A stretch of DNA of 64,000 bases from Ureibacillus sinduriensis BLB-1 = JCM 15800 (GCF_000772955.1 NZ_JPVO01000042.1:1-64000), one strand, 5' to 3'; counted from the stretch's first letter, positions 1 to 9,333 are shown. The notes: generated by a model from the letters alone, not told the origin. A program made the numbers and translations.

Positions 1-208
1 ATGTCACAATAAGGGTTCTATTAGGACAAATCAGGGATTCGCTGAACAGGGAATGTCACAAAAACGGTTGTATAAAGACAAATTATAGTCTCGCTGAACT
101 CGAAATGTCACCATAACGGTTATATTAGGACAAATCGCGAACCAATAAAGCACGGAATGGTAAAATCGCGTTTCTATTGAAACAGATCACGTGCCAAAAC
201 TTCCGATT
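1..208. repeat. 52-bp tandem repeat array, about four units
   Basis: Units begin at 1, 53, 105 and 157, exactly 52 bases apart, each starting ATGTCAC or a variant (the fourth starts ATGGTAA). Shared blocks are TTAGGACAAAT and CGCTGAAC. Units are roughly 70-75% identical by eye; the fourth is degenerate and fades near 208. The period is not a multiple of three and stop codons occur early, so the array is not coding. It may extend to the left of the window. Confidence 0.75.
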
Positions 209-237
209 TATCCAAGTCTTCCTAAAAGATTGAAAGG

Positions 238-879
238 CTATAAATAGAATGCCACGCACACCACTAAACAAGCACATCCCCCGATGACGAATAAATGCCA
301 GATTGCGTGATTATAGGGTAGTTTTCTCCAAGCATAAAAGATTGACCCAAATGTAAATAATAACCCTCCGCCAAGTAATACTGTAAATCCATCAAATTGT
401 AAAAACTGATAGAGTGGTTTAATGGCAAAAATAATCAGCCATCCCATGGCGATATAAAGAATCAAGGAAAAAGTTTCGAACTTATGGATGAACAGACATT
501 TAAATACTACGCCAAATATGGCAATGGACCAAATGATGCAGAGTAGTACAATTCCCAGCGCGCCATCAATCGCAATCAGCAAGAGTGGTGTATAACTTCC
601 GGCAATCAAAATGTAAATGGATGAGTGATCCAATATAGAAAAAACCCTTTTATATTTTTCAGGCATGCTATGTAATAAGGTGGACATTAAAAATAAAAGG
701 ACTAGCGATCCCCCGAAAACCGAATTAGAGACGATTTGGACCGCGCTTCCTGTTTGGGCGGCCAGAACAATTAAAATCACGCAGGTGGGTATACTAATAA
801 ATAAACCAATGCCGTGGGTGATGGCATTCCATAATTCTTCTTTCCAATTTTTATAATCAAAAGCTTCGTTGTTATTCAT
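238..879 (-). CDS. Haemolysin III / PAQR family membrane protein (YqfA/TrhA-like)
   Basis: An integral membrane protein of the haemolysin III (PAQR-related) family, with seven predicted hydrophobic segments across 213 residues. The N-terminal motif EELWNAITHGIG and the block LDHSSIYILIAGSYTPLLL are family hallmarks. The C-terminal FVIGGCACLVVCV holds the last conserved helix with the HxxxH-type region (NHAIWHLFVIGG). Cellular role is uncertain: the family includes proposed channels and membrane-homeostasis proteins. I chose the ATG at 879 because AAGGAG lies 8 bases upstream; a longer version starting at 903 would bury that site. It stands alone, facing the tandem repeat. Confidence 0.88.
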   Translation of the reverse strand: MNNNEAFDYKNWKEELWNAITHGIGLFISIPTCVILIVLAAQTGSAVQIVSNSVFGGSLVLLFLMSTLLHSMPEKYKRVFSILDHSSIYILIAGSYTPLLLIAIDGALGIVLLCIIWSIAIFGVVFKCLFIHKFETFSLILYIAMGWLIIFAIKPLYQFLQFDGFTVLLGGGLLFTFGSIFYAWRKLPYNHAIWHLFVIGGCACLVVCVAFYL

Positions 880-1076
880 GCAATTCACTCCTTGTGAATT
901 CACTATACTTAAATAGCAAATGAGGGGATACTATCATTTGTCATATTGTTGCTATTATAAATGTGAACAATTCATACACAATTTATAGTCATTTTTGAAA
1001 TCGATTACATTTGTCATTATTCCAGAAAGATGATTTGTATTATAATAATTCTAATCTATTAAAGGATGTGTCATTT

Positions 1077-1919
1077 TTGGGACGAATTCATATTGTTACA
1101 GACTCAACTTGTGATTTAACTAAAGAAGAACTTATGGAACATGACATTAAAGTCGTACCTTTAACAATTCAAATTGATGGAAAAACATATACAGATGGAC
1201 AGGATGTAGAACCTGCACCGTTTTTGGATTTAATGAACAACTCAAAGGAATTGCCTAAAAGCTCACAGCCCGCCCCGGGAAAATTTAAGGAACTTTATGA
1301 TGAGCTTGGGAGCAATGGTGACCAAATAATCTCGATTCATATGACTGGATCGATGAGTGGAACTGTCGATTCAGCTAGGCAGGCGGCACAGATGAGCGAT
1401 TCGGATGTAACAGTAGTCGATTCCCGTTATATTGCCATCGGACTTGCTATACAACTTCGTGAAGCAATCAAGCTGCGCGATGCTGGAGCGACAGTGGAAC
1501 AAATTGTTGCCCGCTTGGATGAAGTTAGAAAAAATACAAGATTGTTCGTCGTAGTGGATAAATTGGATAATCTCATTAAGGGTGGACGAATCGGCAAGGG
1601 GACTGGGATGATCGGCTCCCTGTTAAATATTAAACCGATTGCGACATTAGATGATGGCTCCTACACTCCAGTGGCAAAAGCAAGAAGCCATAAACAGGTG
1701 GTTAGCTATCTTTTTAAGCAGTTTCAAGAAGATGTAGAAGGCAAGACTGTTAAAGCGGTCGGTATTTCCCATGCGGACGGTTTAAAAACAATGGGAACAC
1801 CGTTGATTGAAATGATCCAATCTACAGGATTCAAGAATGTAGAGATTAAATTTACTTCCCCGATCATTAGCACGCATACAGGACCGGGTGCCATCGGGTT
1901 TATCTATTTTGCCGAGTAA
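1077..1919 (+). CDS. DegV family fatty-acid-binding protein
   Basis: DegV-family EDD-fold protein of 281 residues. It starts with the conserved GRIHIVTDSTCDL strand, followed by SSQPAPGKF and the SGT...SA block (TGSMSGTVDSA). The C-terminal part carries SHADG and the THTGPGAIG signature that closes the lipid pocket. Family members bind one fatty acid; in some Firmicutes (FakB) they deliver it to the FakA kinase. No fakA is nearby, so that partner is only a possibility. The TTG at 1077 is preferred because the DegV fold begins there and AAAGGATG lies 10 bases upstream; an upstream in-frame TTG at 1011 would add 22 unrelated residues. Transcription probably ends at the hairpin near 2054. Confidence 0.9.
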   Translation: MGRIHIVTDSTCDLTKEELMEHDIKVVPLTIQIDGKTYTDGQDVEPAPFLDLMNNSKELPKSSQPAPGKFKELYDELGSNGDQIISIHMTGSMSGTVDSARQAAQMSDSDVTVVDSRYIAIGLAIQLREAIKLRDAGATVEQIVARLDEVRKNTRLFVVVDKLDNLIKGGRIGKGTGMIGSLLNIKPIATLDDGSYTPVAKARSHKQVVSYLFKQFQEDVEGKTVKAVGISHADGLKTMGTPLIEMIQSTGFKNVEIKFTSPIISTHTGPGAIGFIYFAE

Positions 1920-2053
1920 GAAGGGCAGCCTGCTATCAATTGCTTCAGGCGCCTAAGCATAGTACAACTAAATTCAACCTCGACCTATTAACTTTTTTCG
2001 TTAGAGTAATACCGAAGATCAGTAAATTAATTTAAACTTGTTATTAAAGCATG

Positions 2054-2084
2054 GCGTTTCTACCGAGAGTGGAGACGCTTTTTT
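2054..2084 (+). terminator. Intrinsic terminator after degV
   Basis: GCGTTTC pairs with GAGACGC around a short loop and is followed by six T residues. One G-U pair weakens the stem. It lies about 135 bases after the degV stop codon. Confidence 0.6.
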
Positions 2085-2164
2085 GCTTTCAGTCAAAAAA
2101 GTGAGACCAATATATCCGATGATTCGTATATATAAGTAGTTAAATATTTTAAGGAGAAGCAACA

Positions 2165-2599
2165 ATGAAAATATTACATTCTTTACTTCTACTTGGGAGT
2201 TTAGCTTTTATTGTGGGTTGTCAGAATGAACAAGAAAATACGATGGTTCTTTTAGATGAAAAGATCAAAGAAATCCATATCTCGAAATCTAATGGTGTTG
2301 GTGACATGAATAATTCAGAAATTATTTTTTCCTATAATGATGAACAAGCAATTCAAGTGATTGAACAGGCGATAAAAACCGCACTTAAACAGCAAGCAGA
2401 CATTAATGAAACAAAACCCGATTATGATGTAGTGGTTGAATATGAAGGGGAGTTTCCTACTCATGCCATTCATTTATGGTTAGGGGAAGAGAATGAAAAA
2501 AGTACCCTGATGTATATGGTAGGAGAAGGCCAAACTTACCTGACATCAGAAAAGTCTACAAATCAACTTAGGGAATTAATACTTTCTAAGAACCAATAA
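2165..2599 (+). CDS. Small lipoprotein of unknown function
   Basis: A 144-residue protein with a short lipoprotein signal peptide. Lys-2 is followed by a hydrophobic stretch and the lipobox IVGC with Cys-19, so export and lipid anchoring are likely. The mature part is acidic and hydrophilic, with no motif I recognise. The start has a clear AAGGAG 8 bases upstream. The next reading frame begins 28 bases after the stop behind its own strong ribosome binding site, so the two may share a transcript. Its partner is a frameshifted membrane-protein gene, and the pair could be a poorly conserved accessory module. Confidence 0.75.
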   Translation: MKILHSLLLLGSLAFIVGCQNEQENTMVLLDEKIKEIHISKSNGVGDMNNSEIIFSYNDEQAIQVIEQAIKTALKQQADINETKPDYDVVVEYEGEFPTHAIHLWLGEENEKSTLMYMVGEGQTYLTSEKSTNQLRELILSKNQ

Positions 2600-2627
2600 T
2601 ACTGGATGATAGGGAGGGGGCGGGAAT

Positions 2628-3202
2628 ATGCAACCAAATGAGTTAAGAATCATGAGAAGGAAGCAAGTTGCTTTGACGAATGGGCTTATACTTATTGCCA
2701 TGATCACCTTATTCATTATCATTAAAGTCTTTACAATAACATTTGCTCATTTTTTCTTAGTTCTTGGAGTTTTGATGTTCATTCAGGGAGTTTTTGGGTT
2801 CATAAAGGGTGATTCAACGAAATCAATTATCCCTATTATTGAACAAGTAGCAATCTACGAAAAACAAAAAATGGGTAGTGAATGGTACAAACAACGAAAA
2901 GTGGGGTTTATTTGGAACTTAATTTTAAGTGGCTTAATGTTCTTGCAATTTTACTGGAATCAAAACTCAACAGATCCTGTTTTTCTAATAGATTTTGTTT
3001 TTATGTCGATTATCGTCTTTTTCTCTTAATAATAGTAAATGCTAATTTGCTTATTCACATCAGAAAAGTGGATCGTTCCACATCAGAGTTGGAGATAAGA
3101 GGCTACACTTGGAAGTCGATTCTCATTGGCCTTGTAATGGCGATACTATTTGCTTTAGTAATCATTGTAGTCACTTTTTCTTTTTTAATATCAAGATTGT
3201 AA
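2628..3202 (+). pseudogene. Membrane protein of unknown function, frameshifted
   Basis: The first frame (2628-3029) encodes 133 residues with hydrophobic segments at about 17-37, 40-60 and 92-110, then stops just after IDFVFMSIIVFFS. The overlapping frame that ends at 3202 continues with LLIIVNANLLIHIRKVD and a further strong membrane segment (LIGLVMAILFALVIIVV). Restoring one T in the run near 3010-3017 joins both parts into one protein of about 190 residues with continuous membrane topology. A one-base deletion, either a real mutation or a sequencing error, is the simplest reading. The start has a strong GGAGGGGG site. I do not recognise the family. Confidence 0.65.
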
Positions 3203-3365
3203 AAGGGTAAACCAGTTTGATGGATTGATAACATAGAGTAAAATCTTGTAAAGTTTCTCATTACGGTATTTTTGCAATTGGTCAAATGTGCCTTATAAAT
3301 GGAAGTTTACCAAACATACTCCCGCTTCGAATGGAAAGAATTTTATCTAGATTGGGGGGGAATCA

Positions 3366-3857
3366 TTGAGGTCTTGGAGAATTACGAAATATAATCCATT
3401 GCATAGGAATGCTGATGGGAGTTATGTCGATCTTGAAGAATGGATTTGTTTTTCAGAGGTTGGTACAAAGGTAAGTATGGAAGATTATGAAAAAACCGAA
3501 GAAAAATATATGAATGCTGTCACTACGTTTATGGCTGGAATCGGTTTAAGTAATGTTTATGTCAATGCTTCGGAACAAGAGTCTCACGAGGTGAAGAATC
3601 AACATGCTCAGGAATTCCTCTCAAAAATCTGGAAAGGAAAAGCTGTAACTGCACAGGAAGTCCGAGAGTTGGCGAAATTGACATTACGGAATGCGATTTG
3701 GTGTAAACTAGGCTTTAAGAAGCAGTTCTTTGTTCACATTGGGTACTATTATTATATGTATATTGGGGCGAGTGAGAGTTGTGAAAAAGCTAGGGAGATT
3801 GTTCATCGTTCAGGGTTATTTATCGAGGACTACCATTCTCCCTATTTGAAAAATTAA
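3366..3857 (+). CDS. Hypothetical protein, 163 residues
   Basis: A soluble, mildly acidic protein with the N-terminal block SWRITKYNP and EEWICFSEVG, a Tyr-rich stretch (HIGYYYYMYIG) and a C-terminal EDYHSP. I do not recognise a characterised family. The start is TTG, chosen because a run of seven G residues sits about 7 bases upstream and coding-like composition begins there. It is followed 137 bases later by a DUF4275-like gene on the same strand. Such small standalone proteins are common in variable intergenic islands of Bacillales; nothing here suggests a function. Confidence 0.75.
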   Translation: MRSWRITKYNPLHRNADGSYVDLEEWICFSEVGTKVSMEDYEKTEEKYMNAVTTFMAGIGLSNVYVNASEQESHEVKNQHAQEFLSKIWKGKAVTAQEVRELAKLTLRNAIWCKLGFKKQFFVHIGYYYYMYIGASESCEKAREIVHRSGLFIEDYHSPYLKN

Positions 3858-3993
3858 TAAACATGGGATAACAGATGAAAAGAGGAACCACGTTCGAAAT
3901 TGCTAATCGGTATGGTAGTTTATCCATTTATTGTCAATTAGTGGTTTTGACAGTTGTATATTGAGGTTATTATCATAACAGGTGGGTGTTAGT

Positions 3994-4434
3994 TTGGATT
4001 ATACGATGGAATTGGTAGATTCTCTAAGAAGTAAAAAAGTGAAAGTAATCGAAATACATAAGTGGGGAGTGTATTTGCGAAAGCAATGGGAAGAAAACTT
4101 CGCCAATCATCTCAGTAATAAGGAAAAGAAATCTATTTACCTTCTTGACGAAGATGGCTTTAGTGGTTACTTATGGCATGTGTTTAGTTATGAGAGAAGG
4201 AAGTGCCTAAAGGAGGAGCAGGCTGATTTAGCGTTCAATAAAGAAAGGAAAGAATCGTGCTACATATTTTATCAGCATTTGGATGACGCTGTCATTCTTG
4301 AAAATGCTTCGGCTTTAAATGTAAGTGATTTCCGCGATGAAGAAGATATATTTGTCGTTGATAAGGAATTCAATTGGACTTATGTGAGAACACACGAAAC
4401 GGGTTATTGTGGCCCTTATTTTTCCTGGAAATAA
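3994..4434 (+). CDS. DUF4275-like protein
   Basis: A 147-residue cytoplasmic protein. The blocks WGVYLRKQWEENFA, GYLWHVFSYE and the C-terminal HETGYCGPYF agree with my recollection of DUF4275, a Bacillales family of unknown function. No catalytic motif is evident. The TTG at 3994 is preferred because AGGTGGG lies about 7 bases upstream; a GTG at 3982 would overlap that site. The closest downstream structure is an intrinsic terminator near 4653. The role is unknown, and family assignment rests on remembered motifs rather than a search. Confidence 0.75.
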   Translation: MDYTMELVDSLRSKKVKVIEIHKWGVYLRKQWEENFANHLSNKEKKSIYLLDEDGFSGYLWHVFSYERRKCLKEEQADLAFNKERKESCYIFYQHLDDAVILENASALNVSDFRDEEDIFVVDKEFNWTYVRTHETGYCGPYFSWK

Positions 4435-4652
4435 AGTAATTGTATTTGTCTATAGGAAACGTATGACACTGAAATGTATTCAAGACCCTCCCAAAAGATG
4501 TGAAAAAATTGAAGCGAAAAATAGCAAATTAAAGAGCGGCCATGGTTTAAAACATAAAAACAGTTTGGCGATTTACTCCAAGCTACAGCCGCGAATTTAG
4601 CGAAGAACTAAAACGGATGAAACTTGAGTAACAATAATCCAAAAACAAGTAA

Positions 4653-4698
4653 AGAAGGGGCTTTCTGTTTAAATCGAACAGAAGGTGCCTTCTTTTTT
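4653..4698 (+). terminator. Intrinsic terminator
   Basis: A long imperfect stem (GAAGG...CTTTCTGTT against AACAGAAG...CCTTC) is followed by a T-rich tract. It lies 219 bases after the DUF4275-like gene and may end its transcript. Confidence 0.7.
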
Positions 4699-5476
4699 GC
4701 CTAATATGTCAACAAGTTGTTCAGTTTAGAATCTGAAGTAATCAAGAAAGTGAAAACAATAGAGCATTTGAGAATATTGGTGTATATTTCAAGACACAAG
4801 TAGTTAAATTTTTTTGAATTTTAGAAGAAAATAATAAGAATATCTTAATGAAATTCTATATGCCATCATAATTTGGTGTTAAAATGGGATAATAAACAAA
4901 ACGGATCTTGCGTTAATCCAAATGCAAATAGTAGTTTCATAAATAACTAAATTCGACAGTGCACCAACTAAGTGCTCCGTATGAGCATTAAAAATATGAA
5001 GAAAGCTTTATTTTCATACATTTTCCCTATCTTGCCTTTGGTCTTGCCTCTTAATTATATTTTATTCGTTACTCCTGCTTCATTCCTGTATTTTATCCAA
5101 GAGTTAAAATTTATTGTACTTTTTTGATTGAAATGCCGTAACAACTAGTTTGTTTCTAGTTATTTCAGTTCAGGAAAATATAGGGGAAATAGGAAGCTTC
5201 GGGTTTTACGGGCGAACTAAGTTGTTCATTCCTGTTTTTTTACATAAGATAAAATGAAGAAAACTCATGCCGGGCAAGGGTTGAGGCAAGTTGTGACCGG
5301 CGTACCAAACAGTGGTGCATCCATCTATACACAATATAGGAGTAGACGATAGCTTTTTCAAATTCGAAATAGTTTTCACATATAAAACCGTACAATTGCT
5401 CAAATTAAAAAATACAAATACAACTAAAAAAATACGCTAAGTTATGTTTTCGAATATGTTTGTGAAAGGAGTTACC
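4699..5476. other. AT-rich stretch without a convincing gene
   Basis: About 780 bases with no frame supported by both coding character and a ribosome binding site. It contains a hydrophobic 48-codon frame at 4981-5127 without a good ribosome site, and a 65-codon reverse frame at 5206-5403 of unusual composition. Neither is convincing. The stretch may hold decayed coding sequence. Confidence 0.5.
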
Positions 5477-6418
5477 ATGCTGAAACGAATAATGATCCCT
5501 ATTATATGCTGTTCCATTTTACTTGTCGGTTGCCAAAAAATAATGATAGAAAGCTGGCAAGAGAGTGCAGGGTCAAAAAGAGAAATAACGGAAGCAACCC
5601 ATATAGCTGAACCGGCACAAAATAACAACGAAATAGCAATACACCCGGTAGATGGCTTGGAAGAGCCTTTGGTAAGCACTGCGTTGCAAGAAAAAGTCCA
5701 AGTGCCATCAACGAATGAAGCACAACCTGATCCCGCAAATGATATAAGGTTAGATACAACAAAATACTATTATTTGGCATTGGGAGACTCATTAACAAAA
5801 GGAGTGGGGGATGAAGAATTAAAAAGTGGGTATACTAAAAGATTAGTGGAGAAGCTTGAGCAATGGCCAGAAGAAAAAGAAGTAGTGCTGGATAATAGAG
5901 GGAAACGCGGACGAAGAAGCGACCAACTGTTAGGGCTGCTAAAAAGAGGTCACTATGACGATGAAATCAAAAATGCCGAACTTATTACCATTACGATTGG
6001 TGGTAATGATATTATGAAAGTAGTTAAAAAAGATCTCTTCGAACTGAAACGACAATATTTCGAAGAGGAATTAGCCGATTTTGAAGATCGTTACGACCAA
6101 ATCTTAAAAGAGATTCGATTGAAAAACCCTCATGTACCGATCGTCGTCATTGGATTATATAACCCATTTTCAGTCATTACGGATGAGATTACCGAATTTG
6201 AGTCGATTATTACCGAATGGAACGAATCAATTGAAACTACTTCTAAACAGTATGACAATGCATGTTTTGTGGACATACAAGATTTATTTGATGAAAATGC
6301 AAACTTGGTCTATCATACAGATTTCTTTCATCCAAACGGATATGGATATACAATTATGACGGAACGTATAATGTCGATGATAAAATCTTGTCAAGTTGAT
6401 AAGATGTCACAGGGTTAA
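5477..6418 (+). CDS. ypmR: SGNH/GDSL hydrolase-type lipoprotein (YpmR-like)
   Basis: A 313-residue lipoprotein. The signal peptide ends in the lipobox LLVGC with Cys-19. A Glu/Pro/Asn-rich linker precedes the SGNH esterase fold: block I GDSLTKG, block III GGND and block V DFFHPNGYGY with the catalytic Asp/His pair. The Ser of GDS is the likely nucleophile. It should act on ester-linked substrates outside the membrane; the true substrate is unknown. The ATG at 5477 is preferred over one at 5444 because AAGGAG lies 5 bases upstream. The order ypmR-ypmS-msr matches Bacillus subtilis. Confidence 0.88.
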   Translation: MLKRIMIPIICCSILLVGCQKIMIESWQESAGSKREITEATHIAEPAQNNNEIAIHPVDGLEEPLVSTALQEKVQVPSTNEAQPDPANDIRLDTTKYYYLALGDSLTKGVGDEELKSGYTKRLVEKLEQWPEEKEVVLDNRGKRGRRSDQLLGLLKRGHYDDEIKNAELITITIGGNDIMKVVKKDLFELKRQYFEEELADFEDRYDQILKEIRLKNPHVPIVVIGLYNPFSVITDEITEFESIITEWNESIETTSKQYDNACFVDIQDLFDENANLVYHTDFFHPNGYGYTIMTERIMSMIKSCQVDKMSQG

Positions 6419-6456
6419 TCTTAAGTGCTTTAAGGTCCTAATAAGATTAACCTTTT
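6413..6456 (+). terminator. Intrinsic terminator overlapping the ypmR stop
   Basis: GGTTAATCTTA pairs perfectly with TAAGATTAACC, followed by TTTT. The left arm includes the ypmR stop codon. It should reduce read-through into ypmS. Confidence 0.75.
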
Positions 6457-6529
6457 CCCTGTGATGATTTCGCAGTGTAGAAAAAGGGTACATATCGAGG
6501 GGAAAGCGAGTGGGAGGGAGTGAACGAGA

Positions 6530-7108
6530 ATGAATAAATGGAAAGTCGCCTTTTTTATTTTGACTGGTGCCATCATACTTTTTCTTACCGTATTCATTTA
6601 CTGGGCGACTTCCCCAACAGAAGATGTTCCAATCGCCAGCAAAGGTGTGGCGGTGGATTCGTCTGACAGTGTACTGCTGGTTGAAGCAACTGCGGATGAT
6701 ATCGAAAAAATGGCCATGAAATATGTGCACAAAGAACTTGCCAATAGTCCAATCCCAATGGATATCGTTGTTGATAACATGATTGAATTGAAAAGCGAGC
6801 TGACGGTATTTGGGTTAACGGTACCATTCGCAATGGAATTTGACCCGATCGTAACGGAAGAGGGGAATATACAATTAAAGCAAAATTCCGTTAATGTTGG
6901 TAAAATAAATATAGACCCTTTTACAGTCCTGAAACTAATGAATGATGCTGTCTCATTTCCGGAATGGATTATTGTCAGACCGAATGATGAAGAAATCTAT
7001 GTTGATTTGTCTGGGATAAAAGTCATGTCAGGCGCAAAAGTGAGGGCAAAGGAAATTGACTTGGACAATAACCGCGTTTTGTTAGAGGTTATCGTGCCGA
7101 ATGAATAG
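6530..7108 (+). CDS. ypmS: YpmS family membrane-anchored protein (DUF2140)
   Basis: A 192-residue protein with one N-terminal transmembrane helix (about residues 7-27) and an extracytoplasmic domain. The pattern ADDIEKMAMKYVHKE and the C-terminal GIKVMSGAKVRAKEIDLDNN match the YpmS family, of unknown function. The start is supported by GGGAGGGAG about 9 bases upstream. It lies 11 bases before msrA and is probably cotranscribed with msrA and msrB, as in related genomes. The link to methionine sulfoxide repair is positional only. Confidence 0.85.
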   Translation: MNKWKVAFFILTGAIILFLTVFIYWATSPTEDVPIASKGVAVDSSDSVLLVEATADDIEKMAMKYVHKELANSPIPMDIVVDNMIELKSELTVFGLTVPFAMEFDPIVTEEGNIQLKQNSVNVGKINIDPFTVLKLMNDAVSFPEWIIVRPNDEEIYVDLSGIKVMSGAKVRAKEIDLDNNRVLLEVIVPNE

Positions 7109-7119
7109 GGGGCTTATGA

Positions 7120-7653
7120 TTGAGTAGAGAGATTGCGACATTTGCTGGCGGTTGTTTTTGGTGTATGGTAAAGCCATTTGATGAACAATCAGGGATAGAG
7201 GAAGTTATTTCAGGCTATACGGGCGGTTCTGTTGAAAATCCCACTTACGAGCAGGTATGTTCCGAAACAACGGGACATCTGGAAGCGGTGCAAATTACTT
7301 ACGATCCGACACTTTATCCATATGAAAAATTAGTTGAAACATATTGGACTTTAATCGATCCGACCGATGCAGGCGGTCAATTCTATGATCGCGGTGAATC
7401 TTATACAACCGCTATTTTCTATCACAATGATGAACAGAAGAAAATTGCCGAGGAATCAAAAGAGCGACTTGGGAAATCAGGCAAATTCAAAAAACCGATT
7501 GCTGTAAAAATTCTGCCTGCCAAAACTTTTTACCCTGCAGAAGAATACCATCAACAATACTATAAAAAAAATCCGATGCATTATGAACGCTATCAAATTG
7601 GTTCAGGACGGGCTGCATTTATTCAACAACATTGGGGGAATCGACATGAATAA
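7120..7653 (+). CDS. msrA: Peptide methionine-(S)-sulfoxide reductase MsrA
   Basis: Reduces the S form of methionine sulfoxide in proteins. The catalytic Cys-12 lies in GGCFWC near the N terminus, followed by [14 protein letters not shown] and the [16 protein letters not shown] block that shapes the substrate pocket. At 177 residues it is full length. The start codon is TTG, with AGGGGG about 9 bases upstream; the ATG four bases before it is out of frame. Its last 8 bases overlap the start of msrB, suggesting translational coupling. A second msrA is encoded at about 41.4-41.9 kb. Confidence 0.96.
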   Translation: MSREIATFAGGCFWCMVKPFDEQSGIEEVISGYTGGSVENPTYEQVCSETTGHLEAVQITYDPTLYPYEKLVETYWTLIDPTDAGGQFYDRGESYTTAIFYHNDEQKKIAEESKERLGKSGKFKKPIAVKILPAKTFYPAEEYHQQYYKKNPMHYERYQIGSGRAAFIQQHWGNRHE

Positions 7654-8074
7654 GGATGAAAGATTAAAGCAACTCACGGAGATGCAGTACTATGTAACTC
7701 AAAAACAAGGGACAGAACCGCCTTATCAAAACGAATATGACCAGCATTTTGAAGAGGGGATCTACGTGGATATCGTTTCCGGTAAACCACTTTTCAGTTC
7801 AAAAGATAAGTTTGATGCTGGTTGTGGGTGGCCAAGCTTTGCCAAACCGGTTGAATCGCAAGAAGTTACAGAGCATTTTGATACTTCCCATGGAATGCGA
7901 AGAGTGGAAGTCCGCAGTAAAACTGCCGATTCACATTTAGGGCATGTTTTCCCGGACGGACCAAGTGAATTAGGCGGTTTGCGCTATTGCATAAACTCAG
8001 CGGCACTTCGCTTTATCCCGAAAGAAAAAATGGAAGAACAAGGCTATGGCGAATACCTGCAGCTATTTGAGTAA
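7646..8074 (+). CDS. msrB: Peptide methionine-(R)-sulfoxide reductase MsrB
   Basis: Reduces the R form of methionine sulfoxide, complementing MsrA. Conserved blocks are [19 protein letters not shown] and the catalytic Cys-115 in [10 protein letters not shown]. The four zinc-binding cysteines found in many MsrB proteins are absent, so this is the zinc-free form. Length is 142 residues. The ATG at 7646 is preferred because it follows TGGGGGAA and gives the usual N terminus; an in-frame ATG at 7583 would add 21 residues read from within msrA. The overlap with msrA and the short gap from ypmS indicate one operon. Confidence 0.96.
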   Translation: MNKDERLKQLTEMQYYVTQKQGTEPPYQNEYDQHFEEGIYVDIVSGKPLFSSKDKFDAGCGWPSFAKPVESQEVTEHFDTSHGMRRVEVRSKTADSHLGHVFPDGPSELGGLRYCINSAALRFIPKEKMEEQGYGEYLQLFE

Positions 8075-8140
8075 TAAATAATAAGTGGAAGTGCCATCTT
8101 TTTATTGGGTTTCCGATATATAAGGAAAAGGTACTTAATT

Positions 8141-8170
8141 AGGCTCCCCAGAAATTGCTTTGGGGAGCCT
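8141..8170. terminator. Convergent stem-loop between msrB and the germination operon
   Basis: AGGCTCCCC and GGGGAGCCT form a perfect 9-bp stem with a 12-base loop, placed between convergent transcripts. There is no strong T tract on either side, so termination efficiency is uncertain. Confidence 0.65.
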
Positions 8171-8184
8171 ATCGTATTATCCGG

Positions 8185-9333
8185 TTATTCAATGGACTCT
8201 TTAAATGATTTTCTTCCGGACTCTACTTGTTGAACACTTATATTAATGTCACGGATTGACTCTTCTGTTAATTTTATTTTCCCATCTGTTTGTTTCTCCT
8301 GCCAAACATCTACCTTTTGTCTATAAAGAACTTCTGAAAAGCGATATATATCAATATTTTTTTCTAATCCGGCCTTGTATGTTTCTTTTACTTCTTTTGT
8401 TATCTGTTTAGTGACCGCTTGCTCAATGTCTTTTGCCTCCAGTTTCCCCGTAAAACTCCCAAGGGAGGCTGTTAATGCAATATTGATGTCAAACTGTAAC
8501 TTATTACCTTTTATAACGGGATCTATTTTCGTCTTTAAATTTTTTATAAATACGGAAATGTATTGATTATTGTCTATTTTTGTTGTGATTCGCGACTGCT
8601 TCGTTTCATTGGTGAGCCATTTTAACCCGAGCGCTTTTTCGTCTTTTATATAGCCTTTGAAATTGGAGGGGGTTAAAATCCCGATTCCGGCCGTCTCAAT
8701 TGATTTACTGGGTTCTTTTTGCGACTCCCATCCTTCTTTTAAACGGATATAAGGAATGTTTACTTCATAGCCTGGTTCATTCAATGCAATGAGCAGCTTT
8801 CTTATATCAATTGGTTCAATAAATGATTCCCTTTCAAATGAATTCAATGGGTCTGCCACCCTTGTAAGTGTAATTGAGCGTCTAAGCAAGGGCGTTACTG
8901 TTAAAAATTCGCTTAAAGGCTCGTCTGTGGAATATACCCATGTAAGATACCTTGTATCAGGAAATCTTGTCAGCACATTGATGACGCTATTTAGCCTGTT
9001 TTCCTCCATGGCTGCATCCTTTAAAATGATAAATGAGAAATGACCCCAATAAAGTTTTTCATCAATGGCATTGTACAAATGATCAAATGCCTCGCCAAGT
9101 GTCTTTCCCTTAAATGAATTTACCTCCGATTGGATAACATCCTGATTGACTGATTCTGTTTTGGCCACATTGGAAAAACTAATTATTTGGATAAAAACTT
9201 CGTATTCCCCATCCTTATAATCCACACCCATACCTTGAACGTAATACATTCGTTCATTTTCATTGATATCCCAACATCCGGATAAAATTAAAGTTCCGGC
9301 AAGCAATAAAAATAGTCTTTTCAATCTTGTCAT
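8185..9333 (-). CDS. Spore germinant receptor lipoprotein subunit, Ger(x)C family
   Basis: The C subunit of a GerA-type germinant receptor, a lipoprotein on the spore inner membrane. The signal peptide ends in LILSGC with the lipidated Cys, immediately followed by WDINENE, typical of the family. The central RYLTWV and C-terminal helix-rich domain fit the usual 370-400 residue length (382 here). The start overlaps the stop of the A-subunit gene by four bases (ATGA), with GAGGG upstream. It is the last gene of the B-A-C operon. Ligand identity cannot be read from the sequence. Confidence 0.93.
   Translation of the reverse strand: MTRLKRLFLLLAGTLILSGCWDINENERMYYVQGMGVDYKDGEYEVFIQIISFSNVAKTESVNQDVIQSEVNSFKGKTLGEAFDHLYNAIDEKLYWGHFSFIILKDAAMEENRLNSVINVLTRFPDTRYLTWVYSTDEPLSEFLTVTPLLRRSITLTRVADPLNSFERESFIEPIDIRKLLIALNEPGYEVNIPYIRLKEGWESQKEPSKSIETAGIGILTPSNFKGYIKDEKALGLKWLTNETKQSRITTKIDNNQYISVFIKNLKTKIDPVIKGNKLQFDINIALTASLGSFTGKLEAKDIEQAVTKQITKEVKETYKAGLEKNIDIYRFSEVLYRQKVDVWQEKQTDGKIKLTEESIRDINISVQQVESGRKSFKESIE

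Noticed and set aside
4409-4600. 63-codon frame following the DUF4275-like gene
   Set aside because: It starts inside the preceding gene, has no ribosome site and is lysine-rich in the manner of non-coding AT-rich DNA.
4981-5127. Hydrophobic 48-codon frame (MSIKNMKKALFSYIFP...)
   Set aside because: It reads like a small membrane protein, but there is no ribosome binding site at a usable distance and the surrounding stretch shows no promoter or terminator that fits. Chance is likely in AT-rich DNA.
5206-5403. Reverse frame of 65 codons with unusual composition
   Set aside because: No convincing ribosome site and no recognisable motif. The plus strand here has an equally plausible but broken frame, so this may be decayed sequence rather than a gene.
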